A DNA stretch of 36,619 nt from a virus: positions 1 to 36,619 of the IMG/VR virus record IMGVR_UViG_3300006802_000241. One strand, given 5' to 3'. Of this stretch, positions 14,552 to 21,144 are shown piece by piece (within the stretch, counting starts at the first letter, position 1; the number at the start of each line of letters is the position of its first letter). Both the position numbers and the translations under genes were made by a program. Below the pieces are notes generated by a model that was not told the DNA's origin, did no database searches, and saw only the letters and a list, made by a program, of their open reading frames with translations.

Positions 14552-14594
14552 TGGGGGAGCAATCCCCCATCACAAAAGTTCAACTGCACTTTTT
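14552..14594 (+). promoter_or_regulatory. Composite hairpin + dispersed palindrome, site 6
   Basis: TGGGGGA-GCAA-TCCCCCA (14552-14569; GNRA-type loop), then TCAC, then AAGTTCAACTGCACTT with flanking A and T runs (14574-14594). The T-run ends 13 bases before ATG 14608. The core is identical to that of site 5. Confidence 0.6.
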
Positions 14595-14607
14595 CATGGA
14601 GGAAATC

Positions 14608-15723
14608 ATGGATGCAAAACTCAAAATCTCACGGGCGAACACGCGCCTGTACATCAAGCACCCATTCTTCGGGTCGCTGTCGATGAGCCTGCAATTCAAG
14701 CAGGCACCCGATGGCACGATGGCAACCGATGGTCGGGCTGTCTTTTGGTGCGAGGATTTCGTGACCTCAATCACCGAGGATGAACTGACTGGGGTCATCG
14801 CCCACGAGGTCATGCACGTTGCGCTCAAGCACCACCTTCGACGTGGCGAGCGTGATGCCAACGTGTGGAACGAGGCCTGCGACTATGCGATCAACCTGCT
14901 GGTGCTGGACGCTGGACTATCACTGCCAGATGGCGGTTTGGTGGACGATGCTTACAAGGGCATGACTGCCGAGCGTATCTACGACCTGCTTATTCAAGAC
15001 CCAAGCAAACAGCAGGGCGCACCTGAGTGGGGTGAGGTGGTCGATATGACCAACGAAGACGGTACTGCGATGGGTGAGGCCGAGCGTCAGCAGGCTGAGG
15101 CCGAGACAGACATCCGTGTCTTCATGGCGGCAGAAAGTGCGAAGGCCGTTGGTAAGTTGTCCAATGCAATCGCTGGTCTGATCAACGAGATGCGTAAGTC
15201 CAAGGTGGATTGGCGTGACAAGTTGCGCCGCTTCATCGGCGGTGATCAGCCAGATGACTACAGCTTTCGCAAACCAAACCGCAAGGCTTGGCATCAGTAC
15301 CGCACGATCATGCCTAGCGTCGAGCGGTCTGGTGCTGGTAACCTAGTGGTTGCAGTCGATACAAGTGCATCGGTCAGCAACTCGGAACTCCAGCAATTTC
15401 TGGGGGAAATCAACGCTATCTCCGACGACACCTGCCCGACCAGCGTGACCGTCATCCAGTGCGATACAGGCATCAGGGACGTGCGGCGGTACGAGCAAGG
15501 CGAGGTCATCGATAGCTTCGAGGTGCAAGGCCGTGGCGGCACACGAGTAACCCCAGTCTTCGATTATGTCGATGACAACGGGATTCAGGTTGACACGCTT
15601 GTCTACCTGACCGATCTGGAAGTCTGTGACTTTCCAGAGCAACCAGACTACCCAGTCTTGTGGGTATCAACCAGTGCGGACGTAGCCCCTTGGGGTGAGG
15701 TAGCAATGGTCAAGGTTGCATAA
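14608..15723 (+). CDS. VWA-like / metallopeptidase-like protein (DUF2201 type)
   Basis: 371 residues from ATG 14608 with GGAGG just upstream. The N-terminal domain has VIAHEVMHVALKHHLRRGE, a HExxH zinc motif (His66, Glu67, His70), and the downstream WNEACDYAIN (Asp92) typical of the DUF2201 N-terminal domain. A Glu/Ala-rich linker follows (about 155-200). The C-terminal domain begins 'LVVAVDTSASVS' with an intact MIDAS DxSxS (Asp251, Ser253, Ser255), then 'RGGTRVTPVFDYV' and 'LVYLTDLEVCDFPE'. Proteins of this build are commonly encoded beside MoxR ATPases, as here. It may be a metal-dependent adaptor or protease; whether the peptidase site is active is not known. Confidence 0.85.
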   Translation: MDAKLKISRANTRLYIKHPFFGSLSMSLQFKQAPDGTMATDGRAVFWCEDFVTSITEDELTGVIAHEVMHVALKHHLRRGERDANVWNEACDYAINLLVLDAGLSLPDGGLVDDAYKGMTAERIYDLLIQDPSKQQGAPEWGEVVDMTNEDGTAMGEAERQQAEAETDIRVFMAAESAKAVGKLSNAIAGLINEMRKSKVDWRDKLRRFIGGDQPDDYSFRKPNRKAWHQYRTIMPSVERSGAGNLVVAVDTSASVSNSELQQFLGEINAISDDTCPTSVTVIQCDTGIRDVRRYEQGEVIDSFEVQGRGGTRVTPVFDYVDDNGIQVDTLVYLTDLEVCDFPEQPDYPVLWVSTSADVAPWGEVAMVKVA

Positions 15724-15730
15724 GAATGGG

Positions 15731-15776
15731 TGGGGCGGCGCAAGTCGCCCCATCTAAAAGTTCAACCTAACTTTTT
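15731..15776 (+). promoter_or_regulatory. Composite hairpin + dispersed palindrome, site 7
   Basis: TGGGGCG pairs with CGCCCCA, extended by a G-U and a C-G pair around a GCAA loop (15731-15752). Then TCT, then AAGTTCAACCTAACTT with flanking runs (15756-15776). The right half is degenerate. It ends 10 bases before ATG 15787, directly before GGAGG. Confidence 0.58.
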
Positions 15777-15786
15777 GGAGGACATC

Positions 15787-16605
15787 ATGTCATATACATT
15801 TCAAGAATACACACAATCCAAACGCAATTCAGAGGAACTCAATCGCATTAGAAAGCACTATCAGCTTGAGGACACATGGAAATATGCATTGAGCGATGCA
15901 CACCAGAACCTTTCAAAGGCGTGGGGTTCTAGCGAACACGACGTTAGAGACAGAACATTAAGTCGTGGTATCTGTGAGTACGTTGGTGCATTGCGTAGGT
16001 ACATCATTAAGAAACGCACCAAACTTCAACTCGGACTGGTTGGAGAGAGTCGGCGTTATCATTCAAGCACAATCAAGTATCCGTACCAGCCCTTAAAGTC
16101 TGCGCTAGAACGTGCGTCAGATGAGGCTGAACGTCTCCTTGACAGAGTGCTATTTAAGTCTTGCTATTGGCACGTTACGACTACGCTGTGCGATACAGCC
16201 AGAAGCAACGAGGTTGGGGTTGATGTCGGAAACAATACTTACTCTCGACCAAGCCACTTCGTCACCATACCGCCATCGTGGATGCGGTCAGTGTATAGCA
16301 GGGGCATCGAGGTGGTGAAGGATGGCAAGGACTTTTACTTTGTCCTGACCGCGAAGCCAGTCGAGTTTGTCTGGAATGACGACCCGTGCATCACGTTCTA
16401 TCAGTGCAGTGGTTTCACTTGCAAGAACCAAACCGTCCGCTTCAAGGACAGGTTCTTTGTGGCGAGGTACAACTCGAATGGAACTGATGAGTTTGGTTTT
16501 GCCAGTGACAAACCTGTGACCGCAATGTCACCGCTGGCTAGCAAGGCAGGTCAACTGCTTACTCGCCGTGTTCGCAAGAATGTCATGGATGCACTTGCAA
16601 TCTAA
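15787..16605 (+). CDS. Unknown protein (272 aa) of the early block
   Basis: 272 residues from ATG 15787 with TTGGAGG upstream. The first 120 residues are helical and basic (QSKRNSEELNRIRKHYQLED, GICEYVGALRRYIIKKRTKL). The second half is richer in strands, with DGKDFYFVLTAKPVEFVWND, CITFYQCSGFTCKNQTVRFK and FFVARYNSNGTDEFGF. It contains several Cys, but not in a clean zinc-finger spacing. No enzyme motif or signal peptide is seen. Base composition is more A/T-rich at the 5' end than in the two genes before it. It follows the MoxR/VWA pair in the same intergenic-element series, so it could be a partner or client, but this is only a positional idea. Confidence 0.65.
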   Translation: MSYTFQEYTQSKRNSEELNRIRKHYQLEDTWKYALSDAHQNLSKAWGSSEHDVRDRTLSRGICEYVGALRRYIIKKRTKLQLGLVGESRRYHSSTIKYPYQPLKSALERASDEAERLLDRVLFKSCYWHVTTTLCDTARSNEVGVDVGNNTYSRPSHFVTIPPSWMRSVYSRGIEVVKDGKDFYFVLTAKPVEFVWNDDPCITFYQCSGFTCKNQTVRFKDRFFVARYNSNGTDEFGFASDKPVTAMSPLASKAGQLLTRRVRKNVMDALAI

Positions 16606-16611
16606 TCATAA

Positions 16612-16631
16612 GGGGTGGCTTCGGCCACCCC
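16612..16631 (+). terminator. UUCG-tetraloop hairpin
   Basis: GGGGTGGC-TTCG-GCCACCCC: a perfect eight-pair stem with the very stable UUCG loop, followed by CGTCACATC rather than a U-tract. It lies just after the 272-residue gene and 18 bases before the DnaA-like gene. It could be a weak terminator or an mRNA 3'-end stabiliser. Confidence 0.6.
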
Positions 16632-16649
16632 GTCACATCGGAGTATTAA

Positions 16650-16970
16650 ATGAAAGCTACAATGAAAGACTTGTCCAAGGTTGTTGCTAGACGTTACAAC
16701 ATCGGGACACACGAACTCACTGGCGCAGGCCGCGCCCGTGTGTTTTTCAAACCGCGCTCACTTTTCTGCTGGATTGCTCGCAACCACCTCGGCAAATCAA
16801 CCACGCAGATCGGTGACTTTCTGAACCGAGACCACAGCACAATCTGCTATGCCACCCAACGTGCTATCGAGTTTGGCATCGACCCTGTAGTTGTCGGCTC
16901 AATTCTTAACGAGGCGCATCAGCTTCGTGAAAAAGTTCATGTGAATAAATTCGGAGGAAAAAATGTCTAA
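16650..16970 (+). CDS. Free-standing DnaA domain IV-like DNA-binding protein
   Basis: 106 residues. From about residue 9 the sequence follows the C-terminal, DnaA-box-binding domain of bacterial DnaA: VVARRYNI, LTGAGRARVFFKPRSLFCWI, ARNHLGKSTTQIGDFLNRDH, then STICYATQRA. The RDHST motif (60-64) is the base-contacting signature, and Arg28/Arg36 fit the upstream basic contacts. No AAA+ ATPase domain is attached, so it should bind DnaA-box-like sites without ATP-driven opening. It may direct replication, repress host initiation or regulate transcription. ATG 16650 has CGGAG upstream; a Met four codons later is possible. The end of the gene contains palindrome site 8 and overlaps the next start. 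Confidence 0.82.
   Translation: MKATMKDLSKVVARRYNIGTHELTGAGRARVFFKPRSLFCWIARNHLGKSTTQIGDFLNRDHSTICYATQRAIEFGIDPVVVGSILNEAHQLREKVHVNKFGGKNV
16930..16950 (+). promoter_or_regulatory. Dispersed palindrome, site 8 (inside a gene end)
   Basis: AAGTTCATGTGAATAAAT with a preceding A-run; GTTCATGTGAAT is a one-mismatch dyad. It lies in the last codons of the DnaA-like gene but 12 bases before ATG 16963, the same spacing as at intergenic sites. Confidence 0.5.
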
Positions 16971-17136
16971 GCGTTACAAACTTACAGCAACCATAGATTA
17001 CAATGCAGTTGCAGTTGTGAGCGCGGACAGTCTGGAAGATGCTGTCCGTGTTGCAAATGAAACAAGCGCATGGGTGATTGATGATCACGCGCACGACTTT
17101 ACTGTTGAAACTATAAGCGAAATCAAGGAGGATTAA
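16963..17136 (+). CDS. Small protein (57 aa), unknown
   Basis: ATG 16963 has TCGGAGG seven bases upstream and overlaps the preceding gene by eight bases. 57 residues: MSKRYKLTATIDYNAVAVVS, then ADSLEDAVRVANETSAWVID, then DHAHDFTVETISEIKED. The order strand, helix, strand, with a helix-initiating SLEDAVRVA, resembles small phage proteins of a DpnD/PcfM-like general shape, but the similarity is not strong enough to name it. It probably binds a partner rather than acting as an enzyme; this is inference. The following gene starts two bases after its stop. Confidence 0.6.
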   Translation: MSKRYKLTATIDYNAVAVVSADSLEDAVRVANETSAWVIDDHAHDFTVETISEIKED

Positions 17137-17138
17137 AT

Positions 17139-17432
17139 ATGTCAGTTGAAGAAACATTCAAAGCATTTCAAAACACGCGCAACCTTGCACTGCAAGACTG
17201 GCGCATCGAGGACACAAAGGTGTTTAATAACAGAGATGATTATATTGCCGATGCCAACACGGACTATATCGGTGTGATCTCTTTGCTACCACAAATCATT
17301 GACGCATTAGCAGGTGCCAGTGATTACATCGCAGACATCGACGACGACGACCCAGTCAACGCCGAGGTATACGGTGACATCGAAAAGGTGTTGAAATCTA
17401 TTCACAAGTTTTCAAGGGGGAAACAATGGTAA
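17139..17432 (+). CDS. Small acidic helical protein (97 aa)
   Basis: ATG 17139 follows AAGGAGG at good spacing. 97 residues, acidic, mainly helical: MSVEETFKAFQNTRNLALQD, a middle 'DDYIADANTDYIGVISLLPQ' and 'DYIADIDDDDPVNAEVY', and a basic end (HKFSRGKQW). The five-residue run of Asp or Ile-Asp in the middle is striking. There is no signal peptide or recognised domain. The stop overlaps the start of the next, membrane-protein gene by seven bases, so they are translated together. Confidence 0.62.
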   Translation: MSVEETFKAFQNTRNLALQDWRIEDTKVFNNRDDYIADANTDYIGVISLLPQIIDALAGASDYIADIDDDDPVNAEVYGDIEKVLKSIHKFSRGKQW

Positions 17433-17599
17433 CATTCATCGGAGTAATCTCATTGCTATCTGGCGCAGTGATATGCGTGTCAGGCGCATACATCTCAAAC
17501 ACGGGTGACCCAATCAACATAACAATCGGAATGTTGATGTCGTTCAGCGGCGCTGTTGCTATGTTTGGTGGTGGTTTGGCTATTAGAATAGGAGACTAA
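17426..17599 (+). CDS. Small two-helix membrane protein (57 aa)
   Basis: 57 residues from ATG 17426, behind AAGGGGG. Two hydrophobic segments are evident: residues 3-22 (TFIGVISLLSGAVICVSGAY) and about 33-53 (TIGMLMSFSGAVAMFGGGLA), joined by a short polar turn (SNTGDPINI). The C-terminus is RIGD. The two-helix hairpin layout is shared by small inner-membrane proteins including class II holins and superinfection-exclusion proteins. Nothing else in its surroundings suggests lysis, so the role stays open. It overlaps the previous gene and lies one base before the next. Confidence 0.6.
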   Translation: MVTFIGVISLLSGAVICVSGAYISNTGDPINITIGMLMSFSGAVAMFGGGLAIRIGD

Positions 17600-17600
17600 T

Positions 17601-17804
17601 ATGCTTAACATTGAGAGGGCAATCGATCAGTATAAGATTGAGTGCAAAAAGAATGGGCTTACGCCCAAGACAGTAGGTCGTATGGAAATAGACCCGTGGA
17701 CGAAAGAGCATACACTGTATAGCCAAAGCGGCGAGACAGTTGCTATACTCGACCCAGATGGGTTCGTTCGCACTGTCGTTATACAAAGTGGGAACGCAAC
17801 CTAG
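17601..17804 (+). CDS. Small protein (67 aa), unknown
   Basis: 67 residues from ATG 17601, with AGGAG about seven bases upstream, inside the end of the membrane-protein gene. It starts with a helix (NIERAIDQYKIECKKNGLTP) and continues with strands (GRMEIDPWTKEHTLYSQSGE then TVAILDPDGFVRTVV). The shape, a helix followed by a small sheet, has no recognised motif. A short inverted repeat (CGCAAC/GTTGCG) overlaps its stop codon, and a strong terminator follows at 17851. Confidence 0.6.
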   Translation: MLNIERAIDQYKIECKKNGLTPKTVGRMEIDPWTKEHTLYSQSGETVAILDPDGFVRTVVIQSGNAT

Positions 17805-17850
17805 TGTTGCGCTCCTGCGTGGGTGTCCTCCGTTGCCACCAGTTGAGCGC

Positions 17851-17896
17851 GGAGCGAGCGATGTGCCACCGTCATCGCTCGCTCCATATATTTTTG
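17851..17896 (+). terminator. Strong intrinsic terminator
   Basis: GGAGCGAGCGATG (17851-17863) pairs perfectly with CATCGCTCGCTCC (17873-17885), a 13-bp stem with a nine-base loop, followed by ATATATTTTTG. It should end the transcript running from 16650 to 17804. Confidence 0.8.
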
Positions 17897-17912
17897 TTCG
17901 TATGAACTTTTT
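17894..17912 (+). promoter_or_regulatory. Dispersed palindrome, site 9
   Basis: TTGTTCGTATGAACTT plus T-run. The GTTC-N4-GAAC core is intact but the inner bases differ from the usual CA-NN-TG. It follows the terminator directly and ends 11 bases before ATG 17924, just before TTGGAGAG. Confidence 0.58.
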
Positions 17913-17923
17913 GGAGAGCCACT

Positions 17924-18172
17924 ATGGATGAGGACGTTATCACACTTTATGTACACCTGTACGCCGCACTTTATGAGGTCGATCAGGTTGTTGAACAACG
18001 AGTGGCCAAGTTAAATTCTTTAGGCCGCACTACCGAGGGGGCTATCGTAAGTGATGCTCTTGATACTGTGCGCCGACTATCCATGTCACACATTCAAAAC
18101 ATCATGTCTCAGCCTAGTTTGTACGAAGATATGTTCGCCGATGATATGAACGGCAGGCTCGAGAAACACTAA
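17924..18172 (+). CDS. Small helical protein (82 aa), unknown
   Basis: 82 residues from ATG 17924 (GGAGAG upstream). The whole sequence looks helical: MDEDVITLYVHLYAALYEVD, QVVEQRVAKLNSLGRTTEGA and LDTVRRLSMSHIQNIMSQPS. It has no Cys, no membrane segment and no recognised domain. It is the last gene of the plus-strand block and stands alone between a strong terminator and a structured convergent region, so it is probably expressed from its own promoter near the palindrome. Confidence 0.6.
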   Translation: MDEDVITLYVHLYAALYEVDQVVEQRVAKLNSLGRTTEGAIVSDALDTVRRLSMSHIQNIMSQPSLYEDMFADDMNGRLEKH

Positions 18173-18175
18173 TCC

Positions 18176-18289
18176 GATAGCCCAATCCTCCAGTGTGTCG
18201 AGGTGGGGCGGCAATCGCAGTTCTGATGCTACAGGTTACAATCAACGGGGCTATCACTCGTATGGACGTTGGAATTAGAACACCCCACC
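18176..18289. other. Convergent intergenic region with pseudoknot-capable pairings
   Basis: GATAGCCC (18176-18183) is complementary to GGGCTATC (18248-18255). Inside this interval GGTGGGG (18202-18208) is complementary to CCCCACC (18283-18289), outside it. The two stems cross, as in an H-type pseudoknot. A small CCTC/GAGG hairpin lies between. Neither strand carries a U-tract terminator. The region separates convergent genes and may act as a two-way transcription block or a structured RNA. Confidence 0.35.
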
Positions 18290-18290
18290 A

Positions 18291-18923
18291 CTAAAAATAT
18301 ACCGCAACCTTTCCTGAAAAAGACAGCACAGCACCGTGACCCTGCAAGGTAACCCTTGGTTGGTCATCGGTTGCTGGTGTGTGGTTCGCAATCTGATGAG
18401 GGAATAAACCACTGCTGACATATAGCTTGCCGACCCGATAGGGCTGGTACTTTATCTCTGCATCCTCGTCAAAACTTTCCTTGTAGTTTAACCCACCATC
18501 GCCATGCGGCAACGCCAATGCAACCGTGAAGCTGAACGGCATACCGAACGGCTCGCACCAGCTTACATTTTTGTAGGTCTCATCGATGTGCCAGTCTGCT
18601 TGCTTGCCGAGCGATCTGCTATCGAATATGTGGAAGCCAACTCGAGCCGCCATTGGCAGGTCAATCACTTCCCTGCCCATAATTTTCGACAGCTTGTTGC
18701 GCGTCAGGCGTAACAGTGCGTCAAAGTTTTCATCGATCACTCTGTTCTTTTTCTCAGCCCTCTCAAAGTATTCATACAGACCATCGAGATATGCCGCCGC
18801 ACCTAGTGTGCTGAAGCTGTTGCCTCGCCGAACAAAGAACTCGGGACTCAAAGCCAAGACCTTTCTGGCTTCGTCACTGGCCAATTCTTCTGGGATAAAA
18901 TCAAACTCTTCTATGATATTCAA
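18291..18923 (-). CDS. 2-oxoglutarate/Fe(II)-dependent oxygenase-like protein
   Basis: 210 residues. The C-terminal half carries the metal triad of the double-stranded beta-helix oxygenases: His112 and Asp114 in DWHIDETY and His176 in GLFPHQIAN. Arg190 in 'DDQPRVTLQGHG', 14 residues after the distal His, is the expected 2-oxoglutarate ligand. The strand-rich segments around these residues fit the fold. The substrate is unknown: a protein side chain, a nucleobase or a small molecule are all possible. Its start overlaps the primase-helicase stop by four bases (ATGA), so the two are made together; a link to DNA replication or modification is a reasonable but unproven idea. No signal peptide. Confidence 0.72.
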   Translation of the reverse strand: MNIIEEFDFIPEELASDEARKVLALSPEFFVRRGNSFSTLGAAAYLDGLYEYFERAEKKNRVIDENFDALLRLTRNKLSKIMGREVIDLPMAARVGFHIFDSRSLGKQADWHIDETYKNVSWCEPFGMPFSFTVALALPHGDGGLNYKESFDEDAEIKYQPYRVGKLYVSSGLFPHQIANHTPATDDQPRVTLQGHGAVLSFSGKVAVYF

Positions 18924-20677
18924 AATGGAAACTCCGTGTCGTCGTCGTCGTCTTCTGGTGATAAGAACGGGTCGCTTACAATCTGGTTGTATCTTGTCGT
19001 AACATTATCATAGACCAGCGAGGCACTACCTTGCTTACCCACCCAAGCAAACCGACACTTCCAAATGTGTATGTCAGACACTGGGCTGATCGGGTCTTTC
19101 CTGTGGACAGTCATACCCACATCGGCCTTGGCAAACCAAGCCGCAGACCCAGAGATATCATATCCTTTTGGCACAGGAACATTACCATCCATACCGCGTT
19201 GCATCTTAGTAGGATGGGCAACAAACCAGATGTGTATGCCGTGCGCCTGAGCGAACACCCGCAACTGGGTAAGCATATCACTAATCCACTCTGTCTCACT
19301 GATTGTGGTTGGACGCTGAATGTAGTTGTACGGGTCGATGATTACACCTCGCACACCATGTCGCATGACTGCGATCTTCATACGCTCGACGATGCTTTCG
19401 ATTGTGCTTAGAGAACCGTCCGCTTGATACAGAAAAGAAAAGTGCGACTGAACAAAATCTTTTCCGCGCTCTAGTTCGCTCTTGCTTAGACGCTTAGTAG
19501 CGCCATCAAAGAATGGCATACGGCAATACTTTGAGATGAGTTTTGCAATATGAAGGCGTGGTTCATTCTCGAAAGAGCAGATGGCAAACTTCCAGTCCTT
19601 TCGCTCGGCGAGGTTGACCATGATCTGATCAATAAATTCCGACTTGCCTGACGACGGGATGCCTGTAACAACAGTGAGTTGCCCCTCGACGATTGTGTAG
19701 TAGTCATCGACGTTGAAGTATCCCGTGCTTTCTCCACGCCCCATTCCCTTATCATAAATCTCATCAACCTGCTCGAAGAACTTGCTTGCGTCATACAGTC
19801 CAGCTACAGGCCACGGTTTACATTGAACCACAGCCTCACGCAATGCGTCAACGCCGTGCTTGACCAACACATCATTGGCATCCTTGCACCCTTCTGGCCA
19901 TTCAACCTTCCAACACCTATCTTTCCCAATGCGCCTAGCTATTTCCTCTGCCATAGCCTGCCCAGCAGTGTCACCATCGGTGGCCACAACTATCCTATCT
20001 GCTAGGTCTATCTTGTCCTTGGCGTCCCAGATAAAACGGAACTTGTTATCGTTGGATGGGTCTATCTTTCCGTCTGTCACCTTCATCGGCGCACCATTGG
20101 GAACCGACACTGCTGTGTCCAGACCTGTCTCCATGATTGATAGTGCATCCATCTCACCCTCAACGATAATAAACCACTCGCCAGCGGTGAAGTTTTGCAG
20201 GTTGAAGAATGATTGTGGACTACCGTTACAGCTAAAGCCCTTGGTCTCAAGCGACCTGATCTTGTGTGCGTATTCCTTACCATCCTTAACGAATGGAAAT
20301 GTTATGCAGTCAGTTTCTTTTTGCAGTGAGCCGATATAATTCCTGATGTAACCAACGCCAGCTTTGATCGCTGTCTTTTCGCTGATGCCCCTGCTCTCAA
20401 GCCACTCGGCCACTGGTCTATTTATTCTCTCGGTCTTTATAGGCTTTGCTGGTTTGTCCACCACTACCTCAGTTGCCATGCCACCCTTCTCAATCTTCAC
20501 GAACCCGTTCTCGTTGCAATGCCAACACTGAAATGCAACACCATCATTTTCTACACGCAGACTCATCGTCCGCTCGTGTGACTTGCGCCTTGTCTGTGAA
20601 CACCTCGGACACTGAACCTTGTGTTGACCACTCTGTAACCCGAAGGCCGCGCCTAAAATCTCACGTTGTAATTCCAT
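18920..20677 (-). CDS. T7 gp4-like primase-helicase
   Basis: 585 residues if started at ATG 20677, which has GGGGGT five bases upstream; an ATG four codons earlier is less well placed. The N-terminal zinc-binding domain has Cys23-x2-Cys26 and Cys51-x2-Cys54 (CPRC and CWHC). The TOPRIM domain shows FIIVEGEMDALSI (Glu near 173) and VVATDGDTAGQ (near 231). The RecA-like helicase has Walker A GIPSSGKSE (near 334) and Walker B-type RGVIIDPYNYI, with a later HPTKMQRG segment. It should synthesise primers and unwind DNA 5'-3' as a ring. The leader contains palindrome site 10, a DnaA-box-like site and an A/T tract. The C-terminus is very acidic (SPEDDDDDTEFPF), similar to SSB-type tails. Confidence 0.92.
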   Translation of the reverse strand: MELQREILGAAFGLQSGQHKVQCPRCSQTRRKSHERTMSLRVENDGVAFQCWHCNENGFVKIEKGGMATEVVVDKPAKPIKTERINRPVAEWLESRGISEKTAIKAGVGYIRNYIGSLQKETDCITFPFVKDGKEYAHKIRSLETKGFSCNGSPQSFFNLQNFTAGEWFIIVEGEMDALSIMETGLDTAVSVPNGAPMKVTDGKIDPSNDNKFRFIWDAKDKIDLADRIVVATDGDTAGQAMAEEIARRIGKDRCWKVEWPEGCKDANDVLVKHGVDALREAVVQCKPWPVAGLYDASKFFEQVDEIYDKGMGRGESTGYFNVDDYYTIVEGQLTVVTGIPSSGKSEFIDQIMVNLAERKDWKFAICSFENEPRLHIAKLISKYCRMPFFDGATKRLSKSELERGKDFVQSHFSFLYQADGSLSTIESIVERMKIAVMRHGVRGVIIDPYNYIQRPTTISETEWISDMLTQLRVFAQAHGIHIWFVAHPTKMQRGMDGNVPVPKGYDISGSAAWFAKADVGMTVHRKDPISPVSDIHIWKCRFAWVGKQGSASLVYDNVTTRYNQIVSDPFLSPEDDDDDTEFPF

Positions 20678-20738
20678 GTCTACCCCCATTGAAAAAACTA
20701 ACGCTAGAAGTGTTCGATCATACTGTCAACAAAACTCA

Positions 20739-20829
20739 TGTGGATTAAAAAGTTCATATGAACTATTAGTATATATAATATATTATTTATTATATATTAT
20801 ATTATAATATATATTATAATATATATATA
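20739..20829. other. Origin-like region: DnaA box, palindrome site 10 and A/T tract 2
   Basis: TGTGGATTA (20739-20747) matches the complement of the DnaA box TTATCCACA at eight of nine positions. It is followed directly by AAGTTCATATGAACT (palindrome core 20751-20764, identical to that of site 2) and then about 65 bases of almost pure A/T to 20829. The region lies between the unknown 104-residue gene and the primase-helicase gene, and on the minus strand it forms that gene's leader. A TTGACA with no good -10 is also present on the minus strand. Origin function is inferred. Confidence 0.5.
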
Positions 20830-21144
20830 CTAATTAGCATTAGATCGATAAAACTTCTTGAAACGCTTCCTCCTGTATAGTTGATCGGCTGGTTCAGCCG
20901 CTAGTGTTGTTTGTATTTCTTTCCTTACAGCATCGTCGTCAAGCATAGCAAGGGCGCAGACCACGCCGAAGTCTGGCGTGTCTAGCCACTCACGAACTTC
21001 CTCACGGCGCCTCTTGTCCGTCAGGCTCGCATCGTAAATAGCTTGGGATATTACCGCTTTCCATAGGCGACACTCGGATAATTGATCTGGGCTTCTCTCG
21101 GCTGTGACCCCAGTATATATGCTTCTCTCTGACCTGCCTGTCAT
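20830..21144 (-). CDS. Small protein overlapping rusA (104 aa), unknown
   Basis: 104 residues. The likely conserved core begins near residue 24 (SECRLWKAVISQAIYDASLT) and includes 'REWLDTPDFGVVCALAMLDD', a pattern I know from small phage replication-module proteins of unknown function. The C-terminus is basic (YRRKRFKKFYRSNAN). The only ATG (21144) lies inside the RusA catalytic region, with no strong ribosome site, so the gene overlaps rusA by 143 bases in another frame. No internal ATG, GTG or TTG before the core is available. Initiation may depend on coupling, or a frameshift could join the two; see findings. It ends at the edge of the A/T tract. Confidence 0.6.
   Translation of the reverse strand: MTGRSERSIYTGVTAERSPDQLSECRLWKAVISQAIYDASLTDKRRREEVREWLDTPDFGVVCALAMLDDDAVRKEIQTTLAAEPADQLYRRKRFKKFYRSNAN

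Noticed and set aside
18176-18255. Possible tRNA: acceptor-like stem GATAGCCC/GGGCTATC with a CCTC/GAGG D-arm-like hairpin
   Set aside because: No five-pair anticodon stem and no T-arm could be drawn, and the D-loop lacks GG. Listed only as a structured region.
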